NCBI GenBank assembly: GCA_023453025.1
Contig: JAEXUD010000037.1
Span: 1-64,000 of the forward strand
DNA from: Bacillota bacterium
GTDB taxonomy: Bacteria; Bacillota; Clostridia; Tissierellales; Sedimentibacteraceae
Direction of reading: 5' to 3'
Length of the DNA: 64,000 nucleotides
The notes beneath the pieces are model-generated. The model was not told the DNA's origin. It was given only the letters and a program-made list of their open reading frames with translations, and searched no databases. Position 1 is the first letter of the stretch. Each line of letters begins with the position of its first letter. Positions 9,051-17,576 of the stretch are shown here, piece after piece. Position numbers and translations under genes: made by a program.

Positions 9051-9800
9051 TTAGCCCAGCATCCGGACCAAAAACTCCTGCAGGGTTGAAACATGCATCT
9101 TTTCATAGATGTTGGAGATGTGTTTATATGTTGTGGCTTTTGAGATATAAAGCAATTCACTGATGGTAGTCGGTGAAATACCCTGGCACAGCAAATTTGC
9201 AATTTCCATCTCTCTTGTGGTGAGAGTTGTTGTTTCCCAGGAAATTTGATCGGCATCTTGCCGGCTCGTCTGCTTGCAGAAAAATTTCTTGTGCAGATTG
9301 TTTATCTGCGGAACTGCAAGGCTCACAGCTGTAAACTCATCGTCGGTGAAATTTTCGTCCTTTGTCTTGTCCAATGCAAACACAGTCCTGGGCATACCGT
9401 TTATATCATAAAGAGCAAAACCAAGGGAATACTTCAGACCACGAGAACGGATATAATGAGGAACAAACTCGGTTGAAGGTTCTTTTTCCCATTCTTTGAT
9501 ATTGATTGTAGGTTTGTCAGGATTTTCCCGTGCGTTTTTAACGAGACCGTAAGAGCCGTTTTCAGTTTTTGAATAGTATTCAAGATACAAGGTACTCCAT
9601 TGTTTGTCAATATTCATCAGGTATTGATTGTATACCTTGCCGTTTCCATCCAGGAAATATATGAGGGACTGGTCAAAATTGCACAGATCCTCAAGGCCGT
9701 ACAGGATTTTAACTGAGAACGATTTCAATTCGTGTACATTTCCGCATGAAAGAGTAAAGTCATAAATTTTTTTCCAAGGGATATCCGTGTTAGCCTTCAT
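9051..9800 (-). CDS. LuxR-family transcriptional regulator with GAF-like sensor domain
   Basis: A cytoplasmic regulator of about 249 residues. Residues about 10-165 look like a GAF or autoinducer-binding-type sensor fold, and the last 60 residues form a LuxR/GerE helix-turn-helix (LTTREMEIANLLCQG, then ISELLYISKATTYKHISNIYEKM). There is no receiver domain, so it is a one-component regulator. Three in-frame ATGs start the frame (9815, 9806, 9800). The GGAGG ribosome site overlaps the first and is only 2 nt from the second, but sits 8 nt before the third, so 9800 is chosen. It is monocistronic, and its target and ligand are unknown. Confidence 0.85.
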   Translation of the reverse strand: MKANTDIPWKKIYDFTLSCGNVHELKSFSVKILYGLEDLCNFDQSLIYFLDGNGKVYNQYLMNIDKQWSTLYLEYYSKTENGSYGLVKNARENPDKPTINIKEWEKEPSTEFVPHYIRSRGLKYSLGFALYDINGMPRTVFALDKTKDENFTDDEFTAVSLAVPQINNLHKKFFCKQTSRQDADQISWETTTLTTREMEIANLLCQGISPTTISELLYISKATTYKHISNIYEKMHVSTLQEFLVRMLG

Positions 9801-10285
9801 CTGCATTTCCTCCATATTTATGTCAGAAATTTTTTATAGAGCATGCTACTAAGTTGATATATTAAGTATATTAGAGGCTTATATAAATGTCAATATAATA
9901 GAAATCGACTTTATGCAAAACTTGTTAAAGTGATGAGTTATGAAAACTTTGAAGTATTATTTTAACATACATCCTGCCGCCAGGTTTTATAAGACTTGGG
10001 CGGCATTTTTTATTAGCAGGTTTTTGACTGGCAGTGTTGCAAATCCGCGGATGAATCATGATGACTGTCTATGTGCGAGAAAATATTGCTGAAAAATGAT
10101 TGGAATATATCGGGCAGCGTGATAAAATATAAGTAATATTTAGATTTTATTTATAAGATTCATGACCGTGGATTTCAAACCTTTAAAAATTTGTTGAAAT
10201 ACTACATGAAATATAAATTTTTAAATACACCGGCCTCTGATATTATTATATGGGTGGTATGGGGTGAATAAACAAGGATGAAATT
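9801..10285. other. 485-bp intergenic region with an orphan terminator
   Basis: No gene of usual size is seen. The region holds the upstream DNA of the LuxR-type gene, a TATAAT at about 9894-9899 without a convincing -35, a 10-codon frame just before 9965 with no clear ribosome site, and the strong hairpin at 9975-10011. The part from 10012 to 10285 shows nothing recognisable apart from the leader of the next gene. Confidence 0.4.
9975..10011 (+). terminator. Orphan intrinsic terminator
   Basis: TGCCGCC and GGCGGCA form a 7-bp GC-rich stem followed by TTTTTT, oriented rightward. No coding gene ends here on the plus strand, since the nearest plus-strand gene (dapA) stops at 8909. It may close a small RNA or a long dapA read-through transcript. 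Confidence 0.65.
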
Positions 10286-12118
10286 ATGACAAAGAAAATC
10301 GTACTTATTGTTATTGTAGTTGTAATAAGCATACTATTGATTTTGTTATTTTTTAATGAATCAACTGCTTCTCAGCCGCCAAAGCCAGCAGAGGGCGTTT
10401 TGGATTTGAGCGGCTGGTCCTTCGAGGATAATGGAATTGTGAGCTTAGCGGGTGAGTGGTCATTCTACTATAATCAGTTACTGACCCACGAGGACTTTGA
10501 AAATGGCGTTGATGCTTTACCATCGCCAATTGAGATACCCAGTACAAAAAAGAGAATGGCACTCTCCAAGCCGTTTGCCGATGATAAATTCTACGGTACG
10601 ATGAGGCTTGTTATAAAGCTTCCGGATTCTATAAAGGCTTATGGACTGCGGACAGATATTATATTGACAGCCTATAAGCTCTATATTGATGGTGAGCTTC
10701 ATGGAGAAGTAGGAAAGGTTGGGACGAGCCGGGAGGATAGCGTGCCTTTCTACAATATACTCAACACCTATTTTAACCCGGAAAGCAACGAGGTGGAGTT
10801 AATTTATCATACATCTGATTTTGTGGCGGGAGATTGTTCGATGGCGGCACCTAAAATCGGATTGGCTGCCCAAATTTCCAGAGAAGGGCAGTTGGGTTTA
10901 GGCAGAGATTTATTTCTTTTTGGTATGCTGTTTATTATGGGAATTTATCATTTCGGTTTGTATTTTATGAGACGAAAGGATCGTTCACCTGCTTATTTTG
11001 GGTTTTTTTGCCTCTTGTTTTCAATTCGTATGCTGTTAGTGGGGGAGCGCTTTTTGCCAAGTCAGTTGGGTCTTGATTTCTTTGTTTACGGGAGGATGGC
11101 TTATCTATGCGTATTTATCGGGTTTGCGGCTTTGTGCGGATTTTTATATCATACTTTGGATGGGCTATTTGCCAAATGGTTTATTAAAAGCAGTCTTGTC
11201 CTTGGATTGTTGTCTGGCATTCTCATTCTGTGTACTCCTTATGATTTGGCTGATAGTATATTGATTATTTATGCTGTATTCGGATTTATCTTAATGGGAT
11301 ATGCCATTGTACGATTGTTTATCGGAATACTAAAAGGCCGGCCCTTTGCAGGCATTGTCTTGCTTGGTTTTGCTATTTTGGGAGTGACATTTGTAAATGA
11401 TCTTATTTATCAAATCACACTTGCCAATACAACTTCGCTTATTCCATTAGGCGTTTCAATTTTTACATTTACTCAGGCTTATACCTTGTCTGCAAGATTT
11501 TCAAATGCATTCACGAGTGCGGAGAAACTCTCCGCGGAGAATGAACTTATTTTATCAGAGCTAAAGCACATGAACAGTAACCTTGAATCGATCGTTGAAG
11601 AACGAACTTTAGATTTACAGGAGGCCTTAGAGGAAATGGAAGTCATGTCTAAAACAGACTACTTAACAAAATTGCCAAACAGGTGGATGCTGCTTCAAAA
11701 AATAGATCAGCTCATTAAACAAAAACGGGGATTTTATATTGCCTTGGTCGATATTGACTATTTTAAAGACATCAATGACAGGTTCGGGCATGTTAAAGGC
11801 GATGAAGTTCTTATACGGTTATCCGCAATATTAAGTTCAGCTGTTGGTAACTGCGGGTTTGTTGGTCGTTGGGGCGGTGAGGAATTCCTGATTGTTCTGG
11901 AGATGCACCAGGCAGATGCGATTTTTGAAAAGGCAAATGATATACGAAAGGCAGTGTCGGAATGCAAGCATGAAGATATTGATAAAAATGTTACGATTAC
12001 AATTGGCGTATGCCAATATATAGAGCATGCTACTATAGATGCTACGATAGCAAATGCAGACAAGGCACTTTATCAAGGCAAAGCAGACGGAAGAAACCGG
12101 TGTGTTATTGCCGGATGA
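10286..12118 (+). CDS. Membrane diguanylate cyclase with 7TM-DISM type sensor
   Basis: A 610-residue c-di-GMP synthase candidate. An N-terminal membrane anchor (residues 5-25) precedes an extracytoplasmic sensing domain (about 30-190) with the LDLSGW and LAGEWSFYYNQLL signatures typical of 7TMR-DISM proteins. About seven membrane helices follow (200-395), then a coiled coil (410-455), then a GGDEF domain with GGEEF near 530. The catalytic loop and downstream NADKALYQGKADGRN segment look intact. The RxxD inhibitory site normally 5 residues before GGEEF is replaced by GNCG, so classic product inhibition is probably absent. No PDE domain is present. Start ATG 10286 has a modest AAGGA site. The signal sensed is unknown. 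Confidence 0.88.
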   Translation: MTKKIVLIVIVVVISILLILLFFNESTASQPPKPAEGVLDLSGWSFEDNGIVSLAGEWSFYYNQLLTHEDFENGVDALPSPIEIPSTKKRMALSKPFADDKFYGTMRLVIKLPDSIKAYGLRTDIILTAYKLYIDGELHGEVGKVGTSREDSVPFYNILNTYFNPESNEVELIYHTSDFVAGDCSMAAPKIGLAAQISREGQLGLGRDLFLFGMLFIMGIYHFGLYFMRRKDRSPAYFGFFCLLFSIRMLLVGERFLPSQLGLDFFVYGRMAYLCVFIGFAALCGFLYHTLDGLFAKWFIKSSLVLGLLSGILILCTPYDLADSILIIYAVFGFILMGYAIVRLFIGILKGRPFAGIVLLGFAILGVTFVNDLIYQITLANTTSLIPLGVSIFTFTQAYTLSARFSNAFTSAEKLSAENELILSELKHMNSNLESIVEERTLDLQEALEEMEVMSKTDYLTKLPNRWMLLQKIDQLIKQKRGFYIALVDIDYFKDINDRFGHVKGDEVLIRLSAILSSAVGNCGFVGRWGGEEFLIVLEMHQADAIFEKANDIRKAVSECKHEDIDKNVTITIGVCQYIEHATIDATIANADKALYQGKADGRNRCVIAG

Positions 12119-12143
12119 ACAGGTTAATCAGGCATAAAAAGTG

Positions 12144-12177
12144 AGGACATGAGAGTGAGAACTTTCATGTCCTTTTT
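12144..12177 (+). terminator. Terminator of the diguanylate cyclase gene (ACATGA-type)
   Basis: GGACATGA and TCATGTCC form an 8-bp stem, extended by AAAAAG/CTTTTT, followed by a T tract. It shares its core with the terminators at 17427 and 24026. Confidence 0.8.
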
Positions 12178-12223
12178 AAGTTCAAATGTGCTCATTTCAT
12201 GATCGATAATATGTGAAAAGGTT

Positions 12224-12252
12224 TTGAAATTTAAGCTAATGTGTTATATAAT
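12224..12252 (+). promoter_or_regulatory. Sigma-A promoter for the zinc-ribbon gene
   Basis: TTGAAA at 12224-12229, 17-nt spacer, TATAAT at 12247-12252, 40 nt before the chosen start. It overlaps the more upstream possible GTG start at 12241, which argues against that start. Confidence 0.65.
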
Positions 12253-12291
12253 AGATATTATAGTTTAAATTATACTCAGGAAGGAAAATAC

Positions 12292-13230
12292 ATGAAAATA
12301 TGTGAATACTGTGGATCAAAGCTTGCAGATAATGTTTTACAGTGTAATAGTTGTGGGTCTAAAGAATTTAAAAATATATGTATAAATTGTGGAATAACAT
12401 TTAGCGGTATAAAATGTCCCGCCTGCAGTGTTATTGTAGGAGATAAGCCGAAGGTCTGTTTTAATTGCGGGGAAAAAGTATTTGAAAAAATATGTCCGGA
12501 ATGCGGAGCAGATTTAATAAATGGAAGACAAGTACAAGCTGATAACTATTCTATACCTCGGACTAAAACAAAAAAGAAAATCAGTGCGCGTGTTGTTTTA
12601 TTATTATTAATTTTTTTTGCTGTAATGGTTAGCATTATTTCCAAATCAAAAGCTAGTATAAAAAATACTATATCAGATAATGAGCTGCTTAGTATAAAGA
12701 ATCATCCCAAATTTTATGATGACTATAACGAAGCAAAAAAATTCTGGAATGATTATGATAAAGTTAAAGTTGTTAACGCACGGCAAACAAGATATAACGA
12801 GGATGCTTTGTTGTTAATAACAACTGGCGACGAAGATAATAATGTAATTACTAATGTAACTATTAATCTTTCAAATGTAGAGAATAAGCAAGATATCAGG
12901 CTAGACAATGTACTTAAGCTAATTTGCAGCTATATACCTTATGATATAATTGATGAATATTATACATTTGAAGAATCATTTCATGAGACACATAAATCGG
13001 AGAGTTATGAGGCATATCATTACATTATGACAATAAATGACAGCGGTAAGTCTGCAAATAAATCAGGAGATAGACATTTAGAAAGCAAATTTGCATTCAA
13101 AATAATACATAGAAATGATGATTGGATTGCAAATATTAATTATTTATCTTATGAAGGAAATCATCATAAATTTAATCCGGATGCTTATGATGTTAAAAGT
13201 TGGGATATAAATATTCATAAGTATAAATAG
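12292..13230 (+). CDS. Zinc-ribbon, single-pass membrane protein of unknown function
   Basis: A 312-residue protein. The first 80 residues carry about six CxxC knuckles arranged as three double zinc ribbons (CEYCG, CNSCG, CINCG, CPAC, CFNCG, CPECG). A basic stretch (TKTKKK) and one hydrophobic helix follow near residues 95-115, then a polar, Lys/Asn-rich domain of about 190 residues with no family I recognise. Topology should be ribbons inside and the C-terminal domain outside. Start ATG 12292 follows AGGAAGG with proper spacing. It resembles the many Firmicutes zinc-ribbon/TM proteins that scaffold membrane complexes, but the role is unknown. It has its own promoter and no operon partner. 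Confidence 0.75.
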   Translation: MKICEYCGSKLADNVLQCNSCGSKEFKNICINCGITFSGIKCPACSVIVGDKPKVCFNCGEKVFEKICPECGADLINGRQVQADNYSIPRTKTKKKISARVVLLLLIFFAVMVSIISKSKASIKNTISDNELLSIKNHPKFYDDYNEAKKFWNDYDKVKVVNARQTRYNEDALLLITTGDEDNNVITNVTINLSNVENKQDIRLDNVLKLICSYIPYDIIDEYYTFEESFHETHKSESYEAYHYIMTINDSGKSANKSGDRHLESKFAFKIIHRNDDWIANINYLSYEGNHHKFNPDAYDVKSWDINIHKYK

Positions 13231-13309
13231 ACCGAATGCAGGAAAAGGTGTTGGAGACAAACATCGGACATCAAGGTCTTATAATAGTATTACATACCTG
13301 ATTATTTTA

Positions 13310-13338
13310 TTGACATAAAATTACAAAAGTAGTATCTT
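13310..13338 (+). promoter_or_regulatory. Sigma-A promoter for the TetR-family gene
   Basis: TTGACA at 13310-13315, 17-nt spacer, TATCTT at 13333-13338. The leader between the promoter and the start codon contains a CTGT...ACAG inverted repeat (about 13351-13370) that could be an autoregulatory site. Confidence 0.6.
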
Positions 13339-13403
13339 TAACTTAGGAGACTGTGGTCTTTAACGACAGCCTGCAACTTATAAAATAAAAAGGGAGGACG
13401 CCG

Positions 13404-13997
13404 TTGAATAAAAGAACAATACAGGGAAATGAAACTAAGAAAAGGATTATTGATTGTGCTAAAAAGCTGTTTATAGAAAAAGGCTATAACAATGTAAGTG
13501 TTGATGAAATTGTAAAAGAAGCAGGTTCTTCAAAAGGAGGTTTTTATACTCACTTTAAATCAAAGGAAGAATTGATTTTTAATATGGCTCCGATGGCGGA
13601 CGAGGCATATTTGTCATTTTCTAAAATGGATGTAAAATACGAAAACAATATAGAAAAGATATCTTCGTTAGTAAATTATGTTTTTCAGCTTATGGAAAAT
13701 GAAATCGGGTTAGAATATATTTCTGTAATATATTCCTCGCAAATCAAGGACTTGACTACATACCGGTTTTTAACAGCACCTGAAAGAGAGTATTATAATC
13801 AGCTGAAAATTTTAATAGAGGAGGCTCAAAGCAGTAAAGAGGTTACTTCCGATTTGTCTGCCGAAGAGATTGTATCCATTTTAACAACATGCATACGCGG
13901 AGTCATATACGACTGGTGTTTAAAAAAAGGCTCATTTCAGCTTATTCCATATGGCATGAAATTGATAGGCATGATGCTGAATCAAATAAGTCTGTAA
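13404..13997 (+). CDS. TetR/AcrR-family transcriptional regulator
   Basis: A 197-residue repressor-type protein. Residues about 8-55 form the TetR helix-turn-helix (RIIDCAKKLFIEKGY, then SVDEIVKEAGSSKGGFYTHF), and the rest is an all-helical ligand-binding and dimerisation domain. It starts with TTG at 13404, 6 nt after GGGAGG. The gene stands alone between its own promoter and a strong terminator; no efflux or enzyme gene is attached, so the ligand and targets cannot be inferred from context. An ACTGA/TCAGT inverted repeat 74 nt beyond the stop is a possible operator in front of ku. Confidence 0.88.
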   Translation: MNKRTIQGNETKKRIIDCAKKLFIEKGYNNVSVDEIVKEAGSSKGGFYTHFKSKEELIFNMAPMADEAYLSFSKMDVKYENNIEKISSLVNYVFQLMENEIGLEYISVIYSSQIKDLTTYRFLTAPEREYYNQLKILIEEAQSSKEVTSDLSAEEIVSILTTCIRGVIYDWCLKKGSFQLIPYGMKLIGMMLNQISL

Positions 13998-14017
13998 AAT
14001 ACTTAACCCAATAGCAT

Positions 14018-14056
14018 AAAACGAAGCAGGGATGAATCCAGCAGCTTCGTTTTTTT
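14018..14056 (+). terminator. Intrinsic terminator after the TetR gene
   Basis: ACGAAGC and GCTTCGT, extended by AAA/TTT, form a stem with a 16-nt loop followed by seven T residues. Confidence 0.8.
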
Positions 14057-14070
14057 AATTAGAAAAATAA

Positions 14071-14087
14071 ACTGATTGGTCGTCAGT
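14071..14087. promoter_or_regulatory. Inverted repeat, possible TetR-type operator upstream of ku
   Basis: ACTGA and TCAGT arms flank TTGGTCG. Size and the GGTC-like centre resemble TetR-family operators. It lies between the TetR-family gene and ku, about 57 nt upstream of a lone TATAAT (14144-14149). It is short enough to occur by chance. Confidence 0.3.
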
Positions 14088-14184
14088 ATGATATTTTCTA
14101 AAATTTAAAATTACACTAAATATTTAAAGCTAAGTAGAATACTTATAATTCAGTTGGGAAACAATAATCACGGAGGTGACAACT

Positions 14185-14958
14185 GTGATATCACGAAAAT
14201 CGGTAATAACTTTTGGTATGGTTGCGATTCCCATTGCCATGTACACAGCAACGCAGGACAATGACATTCATTTTAATCAGCTACATAAGGAGGACAACAG
14301 CCGTATCAGATACAAAAAAACCTGTGCCCACTGCGGCAAGGAGATTAATTCAAAGGACATTGTAAAAGGATTTGAGTACGATAAGGACAAGTATGTTGTC
14401 GTCACAGATGAAGAGATTGAAAAGATAAAGACAGAAAAAGAAAAATCCATTCAGATTCTGCATTTCGCCCAATTGAACCAGATTTCCCCGGTCTACTATG
14501 ACAAAACCTATCAGGCCGCACCCGAGACAGGAGGCGAAAAAGCCTTCGAGCTTCTCCGTGCCGCATTGATGGCAGAACAGAAGATAGCCATAGGTAAGTC
14601 AGTTATGGGAACAAAAGACACGCTGATGGCAATAATTCCGCGGGAGGACGGCATACTTATTTCTACGATGTTCTATGCCGACGACATTAAAGAGCTGCAA
14701 AAGCAGTATACAAAACCCGAGGTATCCGAACAGGAGCTGAATATGGCAAAGACGCTTATAAATTCCATGGATACTCCATTTGACCCGGCGAAATATAAGG
14801 ATGAATACCAGGGCAGGCTGCGCGAGCTCATTGAGGCAAAAGTTTCCGGAAAAGAAGTGGTTGTTGCCGAACCGGGCAGCACCGGCAAAGTTATCGACCT
14901 CATGGATGCTCTGAAGGCCAGCGTCGAGAAAGCCAATAAAGATAAAGAATCAGCGTGA
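14185..14958 (+). CDS. ku: Non-homologous end joining protein Ku
   Basis: A bacterial Ku of about 257 residues that binds DNA double-strand ends as a ring-shaped dimer and recruits LigD. The Ku core is evident from the start (ISRKSVITFGMVAIPIAMYTAT, then INFNQLH-like HFNQLHKED), followed by a CxxC pair (CAHCG), the HFAQLNQISPVYYDKTY segment, and a C-terminal Lys-rich tail. Two GTG starts are possible; the GGAGG site overlaps the one at 14176 and sits 8 nt before the one at 14185, so 14185 is chosen. ligD follows after 4 nt, forming a ku-ligD operon. In spore formers this pathway repairs breaks in dormant spores. Confidence 0.94.
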   Translation: MISRKSVITFGMVAIPIAMYTATQDNDIHFNQLHKEDNSRIRYKKTCAHCGKEINSKDIVKGFEYDKDKYVVVTDEEIEKIKTEKEKSIQILHFAQLNQISPVYYDKTYQAAPETGGEKAFELLRAALMAEQKIAIGKSVMGTKDTLMAIIPREDGILISTMFYADDIKELQKQYTKPEVSEQELNMAKTLINSMDTPFDPAKYKDEYQGRLRELIEAKVSGKEVVVAEPGSTGKVIDLMDALKASVEKANKDKESA

Positions 14959-14962
14959 TTTT

Positions 14963-17401
14963 ATGACTGCAAAGCTAAGCGAATACAACCAAAAAAGAAA
15001 TTTTGAAAAAACATTTGAACCTGAAGGGAAAACAGAGTATTCCGAAGAAGTGCTGAGATTTGTCGTCCAGCACCATAAAGCCCGAAGAGACCACTACGAT
15101 TTGCGCCTGGAATGGAGAGGAACTCTTTTGAGCTGGGCGGTGCCCAAAGGTCCCTCATATGATACTCATGACAAGAGGCTTGCCGTACAAGTTGAGGACC
15201 ACCCCCTGGAATACAGGAATTTTGAAGGAACTATCCCTAAGGGAGAATACGGCGGTGGAGTGGTCATGCTATGGGATGAAGGCTTTTGGGAACCTAAGGG
15301 TAATGTGGAGGAAGGACTGAGTAAAGGCGAGCTGAAGTTTGTTCTGAAAGGAATACGACTCAAAGGAAAGTGGGCATTGATTCGATGGAAAGCAAAATCC
15401 GGTGAAACAAAAGATAATTGGCTCCTGCTGAAAGAAAAAGATGAATTTGTCAAAGACGCTGACGGAATATCCGAATTCATCACCAGTATCAGAACCGGAA
15501 GAACCATGGCGGAAATCGAAGGAGGGCATGACGAGAAAACTATCAGAAACCCCTTCGGCAAAGCAGATGCACAGCTTGCCAAATTAGCCGGCAATGCTCC
15601 TGATGGTGAGGATTGGCTGTACGAATTGAAATACGACGGCTACAGGATTATGGCGTTTGCAGAGAGTAACAGTGTCAGATTAATAACCAGAAACGGAAAC
15701 GACTATGCCGGCAGGTTTCATGATATTGCTTCTGTTCTAGCCGGCTGGGCTGCCGGAAGGGCGATGGTTCTGGACGGTGAAATAGCAGTCACGGACGAAT
15801 CGGGCAGGACTGATTTTCAGGCTCTGCAGAATTACATGAAAAACCCCGGAAGCCAGAATCTTACCTACATCATTTTTGATTTGCTTGCTCTGGATGGAGT
15901 GGATATTCGAGGATATCCTTTGATTGACAGAAAAGAAATGCTTGAAACTCTGATGAAGGATGCCCCTGAAAAACTCTACTACAGCCGTTATGTCAGAGGA
16001 AATGGAAAGGAAAGCTTTGACGTTGCATGTGAGGCAGGCATGGAAGGAATAATCGGCAAGAAAATCGATTCTGTCTACAGCGGAACAAGGAACGGTGACT
16101 GGATCAAGCTTAAATGCGACAGGAGACAGGAATTTGTTATCGGAGGATACACTCTTTCCGATAAAAGAGCAATGGGAGTGAGCTCCCTTCTCCTCGGTGT
16201 CTACGAGGGTGAGGAATTAGTGTATGCCGGACGTGCAGGTACCGGCATAAGCGAGGCTGACATGAAGATGCTTGAGGAGAAATTCGAGAAAATAAAGATG
16301 GTTGATTCGCCTTTTAAGATCGCACCGGATACCAGGGCAAAGGAAAGGATTACATGGCTTGAGCCTGTATTGGTAGCAGAAATCAAATTTGCCGAATGGA
16401 CCAAGGATAATCTGTTAAGGCAGGCGAGTTTCAAAGGATTGAGGACAGACAAGGACCCTGGGGACATAAAAAGTGAAAAAGCTGCGGATGAGTCACAATT
16501 CCGACCATCAGCCGAAGAAGCGGAGAAGCAAATGAAAGTAACTGATAGCATTATTATTGAAGGAATAAAGATTACAAACCCTGACAAGGTAATATTCGAG
16601 AACCCCGAAATTACGAAAGAAGATGTGGTCCGATATTATTCAAAGGTTTCTGAACGTATGCTGCCGTTTGCGGGGCACAGGATTCTGAGCATTGTTCGCT
16701 GTCCGAAGGGAATATCGCAAACCTGCTTTTACAAGAAGCATCCCGATACGAATGGTAAAGGAATCATCACAATGCCAATTTCCAACAGCAGCAAAGAAAC
16801 GGAGGATTACTTCTATATTGAGAACTCATCCGGGATTATATACGAAGCGCAGATGGGTACACTGGAGTTTCATGTATGGGGGAGCCGTGTCGACAAGCTT
16901 GAAAAACCGGATATGATGGTATTTGACCTTGACCCTGATGAAGGAATGGAGCTAAGCAGGGTACGTCAGGGTGTACAGGATATCAGAGGTATCCTTGCAG
17001 AGCTTTCGCTGGACTCATACCTCAAAACCAGCGGCGGTAAAGGGTACCATGTGGTTGTTCCTTTAAAACCGACCGTGGATTGGAATGTGTTTTACGATTT
17101 TTCAAGGCGTGTTGCCGAGGTTATGGAGCAGAAGTGGCCCGACCGCTACACAAGCAATGTAAGAAAAGCCAACCGTAAAGGCAAAATATTCATAGATTGG
17201 ATTCGAAACGGCAGAGGAGCTACAAGCATTGCCCCATATTCGCTGAGAGCCAGAAAAGGGGCGAGGGTGTCCATGCCTATTTCATGGGATGAGCTTGACA
17301 CGGTTGCTCCAGACGGTATCACTATGGCAGATGCGCTTATGAGAATTGCAGGAAGTGATCCCTGGAAAGATTTTTTCCGGAATAATCAGATGCTTAAATA
17401 A
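14963..17401 (+). CDS. ligD: Multifunctional DNA ligase LigD (phosphoesterase-ligase-polymerase)
   Basis: An 812-residue end-joining enzyme with three modules in the order PE-LIG-POL. The 3'-phosphoesterase (about 15-175) shows QHHKARRDHYDLRLE with His37/38, His44 and Asp46. The ATP-dependent ligase (about 200-505) has the nucleotidyl lysine at residue 223 in ELKYDGYRI. The primase-like polymerase (about 530-810) has the metal-binding DLD near 654-656 and SGGKGYHV. All catalytic motifs look intact. The order matches Pseudomonas LigD, not the LIG-POL form of Bacillus subtilis or the POL-PE-LIG form of mycobacteria. It starts 4 nt after ku with no strong ribosome site of its own, suggesting coupling. 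Confidence 0.94.
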   Translation: MTAKLSEYNQKRNFEKTFEPEGKTEYSEEVLRFVVQHHKARRDHYDLRLEWRGTLLSWAVPKGPSYDTHDKRLAVQVEDHPLEYRNFEGTIPKGEYGGGVVMLWDEGFWEPKGNVEEGLSKGELKFVLKGIRLKGKWALIRWKAKSGETKDNWLLLKEKDEFVKDADGISEFITSIRTGRTMAEIEGGHDEKTIRNPFGKADAQLAKLAGNAPDGEDWLYELKYDGYRIMAFAESNSVRLITRNGNDYAGRFHDIASVLAGWAAGRAMVLDGEIAVTDESGRTDFQALQNYMKNPGSQNLTYIIFDLLALDGVDIRGYPLIDRKEMLETLMKDAPEKLYYSRYVRGNGKESFDVACEAGMEGIIGKKIDSVYSGTRNGDWIKLKCDRRQEFVIGGYTLSDKRAMGVSSLLLGVYEGEELVYAGRAGTGISEADMKMLEEKFEKIKMVDSPFKIAPDTRAKERITWLEPVLVAEIKFAEWTKDNLLRQASFKGLRTDKDPGDIKSEKAADESQFRPSAEEAEKQMKVTDSIIIEGIKITNPDKVIFENPEITKEDVVRYYSKVSERMLPFAGHRILSIVRCPKGISQTCFYKKHPDTNGKGIITMPISNSSKETEDYFYIENSSGIIYEAQMGTLEFHVWGSRVDKLEKPDMMVFDLDPDEGMELSRVRQGVQDIRGILAELSLDSYLKTSGGKGYHVVVPLKPTVDWNVFYDFSRRVAEVMEQKWPDRYTSNVRKANRKGKIFIDWIRNGRGATSIAPYSLRARKGARVSMPISWDELDTVAPDGITMADALMRIAGSDPWKDFFRNNQMLK

Positions 17402-17409
17402 CCGGCAGG

Positions 17410-17485
17410 CAATTTATGTGAACATTAAGAACATGAGAGCAAATCTTTCACGTTCTTTTTTGATAGAAAGTATTTGCTATGATAA
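17410..17485 (+). repeat. Intergenic terminator-containing repeat, copy B
   Basis: Shares its flanks as well as its hairpin with the segment at 24009-24085. Both begin with CAATTTATrTGAA, run into TTAAGrACATGA, have the T-rich arm, and then a GAAAGkATwTTG-like stretch. The similarity reaches beyond what a terminator needs, suggesting common ancestry or a dispersed element. Confidence 0.5.
17427..17461 (+). terminator. Terminator of ku-ligD (ACATGA-type)
   Basis: AAGAACATGA and TCACGTTCTT form a 10-bp stem with one mismatch, followed by a T tract, 26 nt after the ligD stop. Confidence 0.78.
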
Positions 17486-17520
17486 CGCAGAAATAAATTA
17501 TTAAAAAGCTATACTTTTTG

Positions 17521-17549
17521 TTGAAATAAAACTTCTGAATATATACAAT
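17521..17549 (+). promoter_or_regulatory. Sigma-A promoter for the FabK/NMO-type gene
   Basis: TTGAAA at 17521-17526, 17-nt spacer, TACAAT at 17544-17549, 27 nt before the start codon. Confidence 0.55.
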
Positions 17550-17576
17550 AATAAATAATAAATTATGGAGGACAAA

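Noticed and set aside
12241..12291. Upstream extension of the zinc-ribbon protein to a GTG
   Set aside because: It overlaps the TATAAT promoter, and AGGAAGG points to ATG 12292.
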